Notes: generated by a model not told the origin, from the sequence alone. A stretch of DNA of 64,000 bases from Combretum micranthum (GCA_024138025.1 JAMXBD010001437.1:124001-188000), one strand, 5' to 3'; numbered from the stretch's first letter, positions 35,216-46,982 are shown. Translations and numbers: made by a program.

Positions 35216-35554
35216 CTATTTCATGTGTTTTGCCATCTCCAGCTTTACTTCAGATTTAAATTTATCATCAAACTCAACAAACAACTCCTTATTTCCAGTC
35301 ATGCGATTACTGCATCCACTATCAATGTACCAAGTATTCTCAAATGATTGCTCATCATTCATACAAGAATAAAATACCTGTTTATCTTGATTCTCCTCAA
35401 GAAAATTTGCATTTTTATCATCTTCTCGATCTTTGTAATAACAATCCCTTTCAAAATGATTAGGATTTCTGCATCTTTTGCATTTGAACCGACAATCCTT
35501 GGAATCATGTCCATATTTCTTGCATATTTTGCATTGAGATGAATTGCTCCTCAT
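35216..35554 (-). pseudogene. copia zinc knuckle and protease
   Basis: CKICKKYGHDSKDC and CKRCRNPNHFERDC are two consecutive CCHC-type knuckles that bind the element RNA. About 40 residues later TWYIDSGCSNRMTGNKELF carries the aspartic protease active site (D-S-G) in the 'W-DSG-S-HMTG' context typical of copia. H is replaced by R in the HMTG motif. The frame ends at 35,216 within the protease domain; the remainder is in another frame. Confidence 0.8.
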
Positions 35555-35559
35555 GTTAG

Positions 35560-36367
35560 ATTCTTTTCCTTTACCACGATCTCGGGAATTTTGATATCTA
35601 CCACATCCACGTGTAGAGTTCGATGAACTTCCATAATTACTTTCATATCTATCTTGCCAACTTTTTCATTGCCTGTGGATATTAACCTTCGAATGGAAGG
35701 CTTGCTCGAGATTTTGAGTAGTAAATCTACTCAAACGCTTTTCATGGGCTTCTAATGATCCCATAAGTTCATCCAAAGACAATTTTGATAAATCTTTGGA
35801 TTCTTCAATAACAGCAACAATATGCTCAAATTTTGCTGGCAAACTTCTCAATACTTTTTCTACAATTCTTTTATTTGGAGTTGTATCTCCATAGCCTCTA
35901 ATCTGATTAATGATAATTGTAACTCTTGAGAAGAATTCTTGCACCTCCTCATTATCTTTCATAAACAAATTATCAAACTCTTTCCATAGATTCTAGAGTT
36001 TGATAGAGATAACTTTGTCATGGCCTCCATATTGCTTCCTTAAAATCTCTCAGGCATCATGTGATGTGGTTGCACCCATAATTCATGGTAATATTGATTG
36101 ATTAACCCCTTGTTGTATGAAAGACAATGCTTTGGCTTCTTTCATGGTATTTTCTTTGTGCTCCTTTCTTTGAGGTACTATCCAAGTTGCTTTTACCTCT
36201 GGACTAGCAATAGCGGTTTCATTACCTTCCTCAACAATTTCCCACAAATCTTGTGAAATAAATAACGTGTTCATCATTGTACTCCATATGTCATATTTTT
36301 CACCAATAAACAAGGGAATACCTTGTTGGGAAAAATTAAATGTGGCATTACTTCTTGTTGATGCCAT
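35560..36367 (-). pseudogene. copia gag (UBN2/DUF4219 type)
   Basis: The capsid gene begins at the ATG at 36,365-36,367, about 55 bases inside the primer-binding site. MASTRSNATFNFSQQGIPLF, then GEKYDIWSTMMNTLFISQDL and WEIVEEGNE form the N-terminal gag domain of plant copia elements. After frame changes near 36,083 and 36,000, FMKDNEEVQEFFSRVTIIIN, VEKVLRSLPAKFEHIVAVIE and LDELMGSLEAHEKR form the UBN2 domain. The zinc knuckle follows at about 35,450-35,540. The stop near 36,080 and the frame changes prevent a full product. Gag would form the cytoplasmic particle around the element RNA. Confidence 0.8.
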
Positions 36368-36421
36368 TACAAAGGTTTGTGTGTATGGTGTTTATGTGTT
36401 TAGGTATGTGTATAGGGGTTT

Positions 36422-36434
36422 GGCTTTAATACCA
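36422..36434 (-). promoter_or_regulatory. Primer-binding site of the copia element
   Basis: TGGTATTAAAGCC lies just inside the 5' LTR. It resembles TGGTATCAGAGC, the complement of the plant initiator-methionine tRNA end, with two changes. Confidence 0.65.
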
Positions 36435-36440
36435 AAATTA

Positions 36441-36878
36441 TGTTGGGTGCAATATATAAAAATTATGATAAATCATAAGATGGAGATGTGGAGAGGAATA
36501 TAATTATTTCATTATCTCAATCTACTTTTTGTATTGTTCATATATATTACACAATGGCACACGATATGTTCTTATATAGGAACATAAGTCGGCTAAGAAA
36601 AGCTCTAGAGAGATACAAAGCCAACTGCAATAATGGCTGTAAAACTTGCTCCATGCGGGTATGGAAAATACTAGATAAGGTAAGAAACATGGTTTGACTA
36701 GTCAAAGAAAACTTTGCTGTCCATGAGTTGCATGCATCATGATAAGCTTCAAGCTGTAATTTTAAGATAGATGCCAAATGCTTTACGGAAATTTTTCACC
36801 GCCATATTTTTTTGCCGTCATTTATGCTTCAAAATGAAGCAACACCACTGCCATAAAAAATTGCAAATTATTTTTTCA
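36441..36878 (-). repeat. 5' LTR of the copia element
   Basis: On the minus strand it runs from TGAAAAAATAATTTGCAATT to TGCACCCAACA, and the primer-binding site follows 6 bases later. A CCTATATAAG TATA box lies inside. Confidence 0.8.
36571..36580 (-). promoter_or_regulatory. TATA box of the copia 5' LTR
   Basis: CCTATATAAG on the minus strand, conserved in the other LTR at 32,009-32,018. It would start the genomic RNA of the element. Confidence 0.55.
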
Positions 36879-37379
36879 ACTGTTTTAAAGTTTAAGCAAG
36901 CAGTGAAAACAATATATAGTTTTTAAAAAATTGTCCAAATGAATTTTTTTTTATCAATATTTATATGCCACTAATCATTTCATGTGCATATAACACTCAA
37001 TGAATCTCGTTTTGGACCGGAGAAGTTCCTTAAACTAATAGGAGTTTTAGATTCCACATCCCATTTATCTTTAAAATTACTTAAATATCTTTTAATACTA
37101 TATTAAAATTTATCACAATTAGCTAATAAGAATCTTATTGAGGAATTTTATTGGAAATTGGCTAAAAGATTAAGTTTTTATGTATACAATTTGTTCTCCA
37201 TAAAAGGCAATCTTAAATTATAAGTAATCATAGTAAGATATGGAGTTATGATTGCTTAACGTATAGTTTATTATCTCCCATGATTATTAAGCAATTCCCT
37301 CTTTTCTTTTATTATATTATGATATAACCACACGACTATTACACAATATTGGGTTATATATAAAATTAATGATCCAATT
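36879..37379. other. No gene recognised; AT-rich
   Basis: Intergenic AT-rich sequence between the copia element and the duplicated block. Confidence 0.4.
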
Positions 37380-38640
37380 TTATTTGTTGTTATGCCCTCC
37401 ATCAAATACTTCAAATTGAAAGTTAAAATGCATACATGGAGGATGTATTCTTCATTACTTCCGCAAGTTAAACATGCTATTGATTTATTAAAACAACTTT
37501 TCTATGTCGTCATATAAATTCATGGAAATGACGAAGACATGATAGAAAAAGTGCAGTTCCTTACCATCAAATTATTGCCAAATGCTGTATCATATTCCCC
37601 GGTAGTCGACGCTCTTTGAAAGACCATAAATCTGTTAATGTTTCGTAGTCATCGTTCTAGGAAAGACATGTAACAATGCGCAGCGATGAAAGACACTCTT
37701 TGACTTCACCGTCGTCATCAGAGAAACAAACTAGAGAGAAGATATTTCCTGTGAACCGTTGTCCTCAGATCATCATAAACGAGAAAAATTCATTCTCTGG
37801 CTGAGAGATGCTTGCTTGATTCTCTCTTGTCAATGGACAAGGATCATATTCCAGCTGCTTACTTTCAGTGAAGATGACCTACTGCTATGGATGCTACCAG
37901 CCACAGGGAGGTTAGAACCTCAAGCATCATCGCGATTCTCTTTATGCTGTCATCCTTTCTCCAGCACCTTTCAGCTGAATATGCTCTGCTCTTGAGTATA
38001 TATGTCAATTTACAATTTACTCTGCATGACCAATCTATGTAATCATGGTACTTGAGAAAGAGACATCTGCCATGTTTGAGTTCAAGGCGACCTTCTATGA
38101 TGAGTCATGTAATCATGGTACTTATTTTTTTCCAGAAAATATCTGAGAATATGGATGTAAAATGTGATGAGCATAGCGAACATGTGATCAGATTGAACAC
38201 TTATAAATTGTAAAGGGTCTATGTTCCAGTTGTAGCATATGATTGCCCAATTGCTTTGTGCATATATGTTTTAAAGGATTGTAAACTTATTCCATGTCAT
38301 ATTGTCTCGCAGTATAATTATCCAAATTGCTAGCTATATATTACCAAAGCTTAACAAAAAAATATCCACTAACGCCAAACTTCACCCTTGTTTTGAATCT
38401 TCAAGAACTTGAACAATGACCAACCAAGGACACCAAGAACTTGAAGATATTCATTTAGTATGAAATATAAGAGGATAAGCATTGTAAAGTAAATGTATCT
38501 TTTCTTTATTTTGAAGTCGCTCCAGCTACAAAAATGTAGTGAAGGCTGCCTATCAAGATAACAACATGCAAATTTTAATTTGCATTAGCACATGTAATAT
38601 CATTCACTCAATATTGTAATGAAAAGAGTGAAAATGTAGG
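37380..38640. repeat. Segmental duplication block, copy 1
   Basis: This block aligns in pieces with 47,930-48,745 in the same orientation: 'AAATTCATGGAAATGACGAAG', 'CCATGTCATATT', 'GGGTCTATGTT...GATTGCCCAATTGCTT', 'ATTTGCATTA-CA', and 'TATCATTCACT-A-TAT-GTA'. It contains extra sequence at 37,620-38,150. Short frames inside (for example 37,759-37,995) are not shared by the other copy. Together with the RLP copies it shows a larger tandem duplication. Confidence 0.65.
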
Positions 38641-39216
38641 GAAATTATTCGAGCTATTGCTGCGTTCATTTGTAGAACACTCGGGCAACAGATTCTCCAT
38701 ATAGTACGTTGGTTAAAGTGCAAACATTATTTCCTCGAACAGTCTTCTCTCAGTATAATGCTACACATCTTTTGCCCATGAATTCAATCAAAGACAGCCA
38801 CGAAAAAAGAACTGATAAATTTTCAGCTACCAGCATTTGACATTATCGTTCTATTTCAACCCCTCTGGAAGTCATCAACCCTCTTTATCCGGACCGAACT
38901 TTTTCTCCCTTCAAACACGTGTCTTCATCAGTTTCTCTGGTAGTAAATCATGAAGTTGTGACGTCCTTCTTACATTACTTAAATCAAGACTCTAAAGATG
39001 GAGTCAATAAAGTTGAAACCATGTCCCCACTAGTGTTCCAGGTCTCCAGATTATTTTTCCCGTTTGATCCATGCCTTATTTCCCTTCGGGTTGCAATAAA
39101 GCCAAGGAAAGTTTGGGCGCTTTGGGTTGGCACCTCAGCAATGATGAGTACGTCAGTTGGAGGACACGGAACATGAATGACCAAAAGATTTATGAGTTAA
39201 TCGAGTGGATCTATAG
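38641..39216. other. No gene recognised
   Basis: Somewhat richer in G+C than its neighbours. An 85-codon frame at 38,919-39,176 has no recognised motif and an opposing frame overlaps it, so I do not call a gene. Confidence 0.35.
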
Positions 39217-39806
39217 TGATGCAGCGGAGGTAAGATAGGGTTTACTGCAAGACATTGATTCACGCACGAATACTCGGCTTGTGATCTATAAATATCATTT
39301 GATTCTGAGAATACTTGATATCTGGCATCAAAAGTCGAAATCTACACAAAGATAACGAGTTTTGGAATAAGAGAACACTCTCAAAGAAATTTCATTCAAA
39401 AACCAATCATCTGTCTTTCATATGCCATAGGACTTACATATATATGGGCAAGCGTAAAATTTGCCATAACCGAAAAAGGACTAAAACCTATTAAATTATA
39501 TTAAATAGCATTTAAAAGGGAAAACTAAAACTGACATCCTATTAAAAGATATTAAATCCTATGAAACTGATATCCTATTAAAAGAAATTAAATCCTATTA
39601 AAAATCATACTAAATGATACTAAAAATTATTCTTTAAAAATATTAAATGATATTTTAAAGGCATTGACCACATTATTAATTACGAATTTGAAAAACCCAA
39701 AAGACATGTAAAGTACGCCGCTCCAACACCGGCAGTATAGAACTAAAGGTCAGTGGCATAGGTTGCCGGTATAGGATTTTCCGTCTTTTCATCCTATGCT
39801 GCATCA
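39217..39806 (-). repeat. 3' LTR of the Ty3 derivative
   Basis: 590 bp, TG...CA ends on the minus strand, matching 40,561-41,151 throughout. Confidence 0.85.
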
Positions 39807-40524
39807 TCCTCTCCAGGCTGGACAAAATTCGACTTCGAATTTTAACCATGTTATGCAGTAAGTCCTCAACTTGTCTCCTCAACTCTTCATGTTTTGTAGG
39901 GCTCATTTGATGACGAGGACAATTTGAAAGGGTTGCACTTAGTTCAAGATCGATTTGGTGTTGAATGTCTCTCAGTGGGGGTAACCCATCTGGCAACTCT
40001 TCAAAAAACACATCCTGGAACTCCTTTACAACCATAGTTGCAAACTCATGTATTGCTACCTCCTCAGTAACCTCCTTGCCTACAATAGGTTGAACAATAT
40101 CATCTTTTTCCAAAAATTCTTTCTCCTCATAGTCATCATCAAAAATAGGTTTTCCATCTCCCTCAACCTTAAAAACATCATCATATTTTGTGAAAATCTC
40201 TTCTTCATCATTCTCACTGTCAAAGATATGTTCTCCATCACCTACAACATTAAACATAGGTTCATCATCCTCATAAATGTCAAAGATAGGTTCTCCATCA
40301 CAGTAGTCCCCATCAACAGAAGAGGAATCATCATCAAACATCAGCATAGGATTAAGGTTCTTACCTTTATTTTGATTTAGCACAAACGCTTCCATTCTCT
40401 CTGTAAGCTGATCTATCATAACACTCAATCATTGATCAACTTTTTGCTTGATCCTCTGATCTAGATCATCATAATCATAGATCTCATCCACATGTCGCTG
40501 GTTTGGTTGTCTACAAGGTGGCAT
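39676..40524 (-). pseudogene. Internally deleted Ty3 gag-pol reading frame
   Basis: From the ATG at 40,522-40,524 it reads MPPCRQPNQRHVDEIYDYDD and LDQRIKQKVDQ, an in-frame TGA (40,429-40,431), then SVMIDQLTERMEAFVLNQNK: a gag N-terminus. It passes straight to a highly acidic stretch with repeated D-G-E-P-I-F-D-type units. Then comes VVKEFQDVFFEELPDGLPPL and RDIQHQIDLELSATL, followed by MSPTKHEELRRQVEDLL: the segment between protease and reverse transcriptase in Ty3 pol. The polymerase core is absent. The frame runs on into the 3' LTR (from MMQHRMKRR) and stops at 39,676. About 4 kb of gag-pol has thus been removed in frame, leaving a 250-residue open frame after the TGA. Confidence 0.75.
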
Positions 40525-40546
40525 CGTTACTCTAGGAAGGAACGTA

Positions 40547-40559
40547 GCTCTGATACCAA
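40547..40559 (-). promoter_or_regulatory. Primer-binding site of the Ty3 derivative
   Basis: TTGGTATCAGAGC, perfect for the initiator-methionine tRNA 3' end, one base inside the 5' LTR. Confidence 0.85.
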
Positions 40560-40560
40560 C

Positions 40561-41151
40561 TAACGCAGCTGAGGTAAGATAGGGTTTACCGCAAGACGTT
40601 GATACGTGCATCAATACCCGGCTTGTGATCTACAAATATCTATTGATTATGAGAATACTTAGATATCTGGCATCAAAAGTCGAAATCTACACAAAGATAA
40701 TGAGTTTTAGAATAGAGAGAATACTCTCAAAGAAATTTCATTCAAAAACCAATCATCTGTCTTTCATATGCCATAGGACTTATATAATATGGGCAGGCGT
40801 AAAAGTTGCCATAACCGAAAAAGGACTAAAACCTATTAAATAATATTAAATAGCATTTAAAAGGAAAAATTAAAACTGACATCCTATTAAAAGATATTAA
40901 ATCCTATGAAACTAACATCCTATTAAAAGACATTAAATCCTATTAAAAATCATACTAAATGATACTAAAAATTATTCTTTAAAAAATATTAAATGATATT
41001 CTAAAGGCATTGACCACATTATTAATTACGAATTTGAAAAGCCCAAAAGACATGTAAAGTACGCCGCTCCAACACCGGTAGTATAGAAATAAGACCAGCG
41101 GCATAGGTTGCCGGCATAGGATTTTCCGTCTCTTCATCCTATGCTGCATCA
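40561..41151 (-). repeat. 5' LTR of the Ty3 derivative
   Basis: 591 bp. Its terminal CA has become TA. The primer-binding site is adjacent. Confidence 0.85.
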
Positions 41152-41565
41152 TATTGCTATGAGTCTTATATGGCATTCTCTCTAAATTAAGGCCCAATCA
41201 GTACATTTTCTTGCTACAGCTATGTTACCTTCATCTTTTAAAAAATTACTACCAGGTATCTATCCAAACCATATTAATGATAGAAGAGACACTAGAAGGA
41301 TGTGCTTCTTTGACTAATGATCATTCCATATATAGAATCCTTACCTAATTTCCAAGCATGCAGAATAGCTTCCATGCATAAATCTAATGGAGTAACATAT
41401 ATGTGTCTAATATCAAAATCACATGCCTCTAACATAAAATAAAGCTTACTCCACAAGAATTTCACACTTTATTACATACTTATCACAAATTGAGGATGTC
41501 TCCATGCATCCTCTTTAAGTACTGATACAAGCTATTAACAAACTAGATATGCTTGTTCCCTTAAT
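41152..41565. other. 3' flank of the RLP gene
   Basis: No gene. The last 80 bases match 20,140-20,260 downstream of the RLP pseudogene and are probably the 3' untranslated region. Confidence 0.5.
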
Positions 41566-43985
41566 TCAATCTAATACAAATTTTATTTGGTGAACCCGTT
41601 TTGCTCTTTTGCATCCTCTTTTCGTTTTCATGCCTACAACGACCCCAATGACAAATCCACTGGCGTATCCCATGGAAACAATTTTCCAGTCAAATTCAAT
41701 CCAAGTCCTTGAAGCATGATCCCTTTCTGATGATGGTGGAAGTGATGTGTCAATAGTATTTCCACATTTCCTTGATAAGGGAAGTCCGCAAAGACCAGGA
41801 TTTCCTTGATATGAGCTATCCTGAAAGGTGTTGAATTGTTTTGACTGAGGTATAGGACCCGTTAATCGATTAGAAGATACATCTAACCATTCAAGTGTGG
41901 TAAGTTCCGTTAACTGTTGAGGAATTCCACCAGAGAGCTTATTGTGCGAAAGGTCCAATGATTCTAAGTTTGTCAAGCCATTCAAGTTGGAAGGAATTGA
42001 ACCTATGAACATATTATTGAAAGATTAAGAAAGCGCAGTCCTTTAAGAGTTCCAATGGATTTTGGGATCTCTCCTGTGAATTGGTTGCTGGAAAGATCAA
42101 ACCCTATAAGGGCTTTGGGACCTTTGTATATGCTACAGTTGTGCCTTTATTGGTCATTGTTATTGCGAAGAAGTATGGGGCGTATGAGAAATTTCCGTCA
42201 GGATATTTTGCATATGACACCATCCGATCTTCCTTGTGAGCATCAATGGTCATTGCCCTCCAACCTTCAATGTATTGAGTTGATAGGTAGCCAGTGAAGT
42301 TATTATGAGAAAGGTCAATGATTTGTAATTTAGGAAACTCGTAACCACTGGGCGGCTGTCCTATAATTCCATGAAATCTATTGGAGCGCAAGATGAGCAC
42401 GCTTAAGCTTAGAAGCTTTCCTAACCAAAAAGGAAAACATCAATGATCTTGTTATTTCCTAGATTGAGGAATTCTAGATTGGGGCAATTTTCTATATCTC
42501 TTGGCACTGTACCATCTAGTTGATTATAACTCATGTCAGTCATAATCAAATTGCATCCATGTTTTCCTACTTGAGGAATTGGTCCACTAAAGCTGTTGTT
42601 ATGAAGATTTAACACAGACAAATTGCCCATACCGACCAAGTGAGCCAAACGATGTGGAATCATACCACTGAACTTATTATTACCTATATCAAGGACGCGA
42701 AGGCTGATAAGATCACACATCTTGATGGTAATTCTCCCGAAAGTTCATTGTTTGAAAGGATGTAGTATTGAAGGGTAGAATTTGTTGAGGGGATAGGAAG
42801 TGCTCCTGACAAATGGTTATGAGAAAGGTTCAAATACCATAGATTTTTCATATTAACATTGAGGAACCATGGAGGAAACTCACCTGAGATGGAATTGAAG
42901 GACAAATCAAGAAATCCTAAACTATCCTGACTTTGTAACAGCAAAGGAAAGCTTCTTAAGTTGCATGAAGAAATACTTAAAGAATCAAGTTTTGATTTAG
43001 GTTTCATGCTACTCTCTTTGGCAAATGAAAAATTATTGTATGATAAGTCTAGCACTTTTAGACTTTCAAGTTGGAAAATATTGTCTATACATGTTTTTCT
43101 GCCAAAATTGTTTGAATGAAGAATAAGATAAGTGAGGTTCTTGAGATGAGAAAATTTTCTTGGAATTTGGCCATAAAATTTGTTAGATGAAAGAAAAACG
43201 TATTGCAACTTAGTAAGCCCTAGTAGGTAAGGGAAGATTTCACCTGTAAGCTGATTGTTAGATATATCTATTACTTCAAGCTTAGTGAGATTTGACAATG
43301 AAGGGGGTACCTGACCTTGCAATTTACCTTCAGCAAGACCAAGAAATTGCAAGGAAGACAATCTTGACAGGGAATCTGGAATAGAGGATGACATCTCCAC
43401 GAAGGAAATATGGAGTTCTTCTAATTTGATTAGACTTTGCGCCAATTCCCTCAGACTAGGATTTTTGAGTGTCAATTGATTGTAAGTCAATCGAAGATAA
43501 GATAGGTTGGTAAGGTTTAGAATTTCTAATGGGATCTGTCCCGAAAAATATGAAGCATGTAGGTCGAGATATTCTAATCGGGAAAGATTGCTTATTGCAG
43601 AAGGAATTTTAGAGTACCCGAAGTCATTAGATGAAAGATCGAGACTTTGCAGGTGACTAAGCTTGAAGATGCTACTGGAATTAATGAAACCAGAGAGACA
43701 ACTAGCAGCAAGGTTAAGGCCAATCACATGTCCGCTGTGCTCATCACACCACACACGATCCCAGTTACAGCAATTTTCATTCGCTGTCCAATTTTTCAGA
43801 TCTTTGCCGACAATACATGACTCCTTAAAGAAGGTGGACCTGAACTCTAACAAGGCATTTCTCTCCTCTTCGTGACAGTAAGAGTGAGAATGAGGAATAT
43901 TAAACATAAAGAGAAGAGAGAGTAATAATGGTAAAATGGGAAGGAAAAAGGATTCCATGGAGAAATGATGGACTTTACTGGACAT
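41566..43985 (-). pseudogene. Receptor-like protein, Cf-type LRR; four frame breaks
   Basis: This is an extracellular LRR receptor without kinase, the class that includes tomato Cf proteins; such proteins sense pathogen or developmental signals at the plasma membrane together with partner kinases. From the first ATG: hydrophobic signal peptide (residues 10-36), LRRNT with CHEEERNALLEFRS and CCNW, then more than 20 LRRs of the L-x-L-S-x-N-x-x-x-G-x-I-P type, a non-LRR island (about 42,230-42,330, near GWRAMTIDAHKEDRM), final LRRs, LRRCT with NPGLCGLPLSRKC, a transmembrane helix with GYASGFVIGVVVG (GxxxG) and a short basic tail. The expected full length, about 800 residues, fits the family. Breaks near 42,720, 42,430, 42,112 and 42,017 each fit loss of a single base, and no in-frame nonsense change was noticed. 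It is either a young pseudogene or an intact gene with sequence errors. A second start at codon 10 (MESFF) is possible. Confidence 0.9.
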
Positions 43986-44024
43986 TAAAGAAGATGATGC
44001 CTAATGGGTATGCCTTGCATGTGC

Positions 44025-44032
44025 TTTATATA
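44025..44032 (-). promoter_or_regulatory. TATA box of the RLP gene
   Basis: TATATAAA on the minus strand, 40-47 bp upstream of the first ATG, so the transcript leader would be very short (10-20 bases) if that ATG is used. This favours the second ATG, 27 bases further in. Confidence 0.65.
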
Positions 44033-44040
44033 GAACCATC

Positions 44041-45094
44041 TTTCGCACCTTTTTTTGGTTTGAAAAAGAAAAAATGAAAAAGTAAAACGAGACCACGATC
44101 CCTGTTTCTATTGGACTCTAGCCTGGACCCTTTTTTTTTATAAAAAAATTATAATGGGAGAGATATAAAACAGGTATATCTTGCTTGGACTTTTGGAGCC
44201 TATTCCTATATTTCACGTTGATGAATTCACTAGTATTGTCTATTTCATTATTGGCAACTCTTTTCCTTCGAGTAAGAACTCTTTTTTATATAATAAATTA
44301 ATGATGTAATTTCGACCAGAGAAAAAAACAAAATTAATGATGTAATGATTTATCTAGTTGGCGCTTTACAATATATTTGGTCATTTTATATACAAAATAG
44401 AAATTAAAAAAAAAGAATAAAATAAAAAAAATATCCCAGAGCAATATTGAGTTTCAATTTAAACGGAGTACACCTTTCCATCCTGATTTTTTTTACCACC
44501 AGTTAATATAAAGTTGATAAGCTTACTTATGCACGTGAAACACATTATTCGGAACAACTTTTTTTAACCATCTAATTAATTATAAAGAATCCACTAGTTT
44601 TCGGCTAGTATGCTAATTGTTAATTCACAACCTTGTCATGAAAATTATATTTTGTTATAAGCACTTCTTATAGAACCTCTCCATATATTTTGTTATATTG
44701 TTCCAATATGATCCTCAGTGATTAAGTATAAAATTATTGACCCGTTTAAAAATAACAAGTCCTATTCCTATAGGAAGTAATGATTGTTTCCTCCAATCAA
44801 ATTTGTCACTTCATTACAATCTCAACAACTTCTGAACATTTCAATAAAACCTCACATAAGCTCTCAACTAGCCTCTATTTTGAATCTCCCTCCAATGAGA
44901 TCGGAACGAGCTACTGCACCACAAAACACTTTCAGTTTAGCCACGCTTTAATACTTTATCCGGACCTTACTTGCAATACCGTTCATTTTTAGCCTCAGCA
45001 AGGTAGAACAAAACCAAGTGAGGATTTATAACTTAACACTTCCGAAAGATGCGGTAGATTAAGGATGCGGTAGATCAAGAAAATATGCAATAGC
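44041..45094. other. RLP upstream flank; no other gene
   Basis: 44,285-44,470 matches 29,340-29,480. A 16-bp word (AAATTAATGATGTAAT) occurs twice at 44,302-44,350. The 70-codon frame at 44,780-44,992 has no recognisable motif. Confidence 0.45.
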
Positions 45095-45303
45095 TAGGGT
45101 CTCTTTGTTTTATCGTATTTTGGTTATTTTGACATCATATTTTTGTTATTTTCAAATAGACGTTTGTCAAGAAACATATACCGATGAAAAATTAATAGTT
45201 TTACTTATAAAATGACCAAACATATATGATACAGATAAGTTATAAATGCAGATCTCGATACAGATACAATACAGATAAAAAACAATCATTCTAAACAGAC
45301 CCT
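45095..45303. mobile_element. 209-bp MITE
   Basis: Ends AGGGTCTCTTTGTTTTATCG and, inverted, AGGGTCTGTTTAGAATGATT. This 'GGGTCTGTTTG' terminus is common in short plant DNA-transposon derivatives. Flanks CAATAGCT and TAATAAGT agree in 5 of 8 bases. It has no coding content. Confidence 0.55.
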
Positions 45304-46194
45304 TAATAAGTAATTACAAGCATTTTCATTAGTTTATTAATAAATACATCCCATGAGCTTACTTGAATCATATTTTTTGAAACTTGTTGTTTTGTCTCCT
45401 TAAAATTATAATTGAATTCTTTAGGTTTAATGGGTTTTTCCTTTTTTTCACAGTGGAATAATTAAGGTTTTATCACAAACTATTGAATCACACATGATTG
45501 TTAGAAAGTGATTTCAGTTACCTATTGATCATGAAAACTACTAGGTAATTGGCATCCAAATTCAAAAAAACTATAAGAAATTTGAGAATTTGGGAAGAAT
45601 GAGCAAAGTCGGCTCATAAAATGATATTTCTGAATAACTGAGTGTTTCTTTACCCTATGGTGTACGAATAATAGCATATTTAAAAGCTGCAAAAAATAGA
45701 AAAGTCCTAAAACTTAAAAACAAAAGGACATAAAAAGACAAATAAAATGCCATAGATGGCATTAAAAACAAATATGTCTATAAGAAGTTATAACAAAATT
45801 AAAATCTACCCTAAAATAGAGAAAATGCCTGTTTGAGGGACTAAAAGAAGGAATTTGCCTTAAAATTGGCGTAGCTCATCACCGAAGGTTATGTTTTCTT
45901 TTGTTGGAATGTTTCCTTCAAGATAGAAACCTAAAATCAAGAAACCGTGATTGACCCATCTTTACCCCATTTGAGTAATTATCTACTCACCACTACTTCC
46001 ACCTTATCAAACTCCTTCTAATCATGCCCCTCATGAATTTTTAACCTTAAGAGTTTATAGAATGGTACCGGGATCTTGAGAGAGCTTTCTTAATTAAGAG
46101 TTGAAGTTTTAAGATTTGAAAAGGTTTTTAAAGAGCACATTCCGACAAGTTTTAATTATACCATTTTTTCAAATCTTCCTTTTCCCCATCTGGA
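45304..46194. other. No gene recognised
   Basis: AT-rich intergenic DNA. No motif or repeat end that I can support. Confidence 0.4.
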
Positions 46195-46982
46195 TAGGGA
46201 TGTAATCGGGTCGGGTTCATATGGATGATATAAACCAAAAAACCGACCCATTATCTTATAGGGTCTACCAAACCTGACCTAACCTTACAAGGTTTTCATG
46301 TTATATCCAAACCAGGCCTATAAGGTTTGATTTAGAACCCAGAACCTAGAACCCGACCCTATAACACTGTAACCTTAATATTTTTCCAACCCATTTTCAA
46401 GCTTTAATATAATTTAAAAGAAACCAGTGCTTCTGACATACATCTTCTATAATTCAAAAATGAGAAGATACATGAAGAATAGATAAAATACATGGCATAC
46501 CACATTCATGATTTAATATTTAAACACATAAATACATTACTTTTATCACTATTTCTCATCTAAGAGACTTATACAAGACCATGATTAAATTAAATCTCAT
46601 GTTAGGGCTAAAATATAAAACATCAAACAATATTAAAGAAAATATGACTTGAATAAATTTTAATTAAAAGCTCTAAAATCCTTAACTAATCTAGTAAATA
46701 TGAAAAAAAAAATATTTCTAGAAGGTAGAAAAAATAGTAGCTCCTCCATATTTTCTTTCCTCTACTTCCCCCTTTAGTAAATGTTTTTATTTATTTATTT
46801 GTTTTTTTTTAATTATGGTATTGGGTTGTTGGGTATCTATCGGTTTGTTATATGATCAAAACCCGACCCTATAACCTTATAGGATTTTTATTAGATATCT
46901 AAACCTGACCTTAAACCCTATAAAATTTTTTATGGGTCAGACAGATTAGGAAACCTATTACGGCTCACTGGTTACGTCCCTA
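46195..46982. mobile_element. 788-bp non-autonomous hAT-like element
   Basis: The left end TAGGGATGTAATCGGGTCGG and the inverted right end TAGGGACGTAACCAGTGAGC match in the first 12 bases with one change. Both arms contain repeated 'AACCCGACCCTATAA' words. Flanks CATCTGGA and CTCATGGA share 5 of 8 bases, consistent with a decayed 8-bp duplication. No transposase frame. Confidence 0.6.

Larger units (their letters stand above)
31882..36878 (-). mobile_element. Ty1/copia retrotransposon, full-length but defective
   Basis: This is a 5-kb minus-strand element with two LTRs of about 435 bp (36,441-36,878 is the 5' LTR; 31,882-32,315 the 3' LTR), a primer-binding site, a polypurine tract and the order gag, protease, integrase, reverse transcriptase, RNase H, which defines Ty1/copia. 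The LTRs differ by about 13 substitutions and two or three small indels, roughly 97% identity, so insertion was fairly recent. The coding region is broken by several frame changes. No matching 5-bp flanks were found. Lineage within copia is not assigned. Confidence 0.9.
39217..41151 (-). mobile_element. Non-autonomous Ty3 derivative with two 590-bp LTRs
   Basis: The element is 1,935 bp long. Two direct repeats, 39,217-39,806 and 40,561-41,151, start TGATGCAGCATAGGATGA on the minus strand. The left one ends GCTGCATCA. The primer-binding site TTGGTATCAGAGC lies one base inside the right repeat, so the right repeat is the 5' LTR. Flanks TATAG (39,212-39,216) and TATTG (41,152-41,156) match in 4 of 5 bases as a target duplication. 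Only about 750 bp of internal DNA remains, with no polymerase, so it depends on another element for movement. LTR identity is around 90% or more by eye. Confidence 0.85.

Noticed and set aside
36441..36878. LTR frames of 60-76 codons on both strands, repeated at 31,929-32,215
   Set aside because: The same short frames appear in both LTRs only because the LTRs are copies; no protein motif.
38919..39176. 85-codon plus frame in a less AT-rich stretch
   Set aside because: No recognisable domain; an opposing frame is open over the same bases.
40048..40380. 110-codon plus-strand frame, isoleucine-rich
   Set aside because: Antisense shadow of the acidic stretch of the Ty3 derivative.
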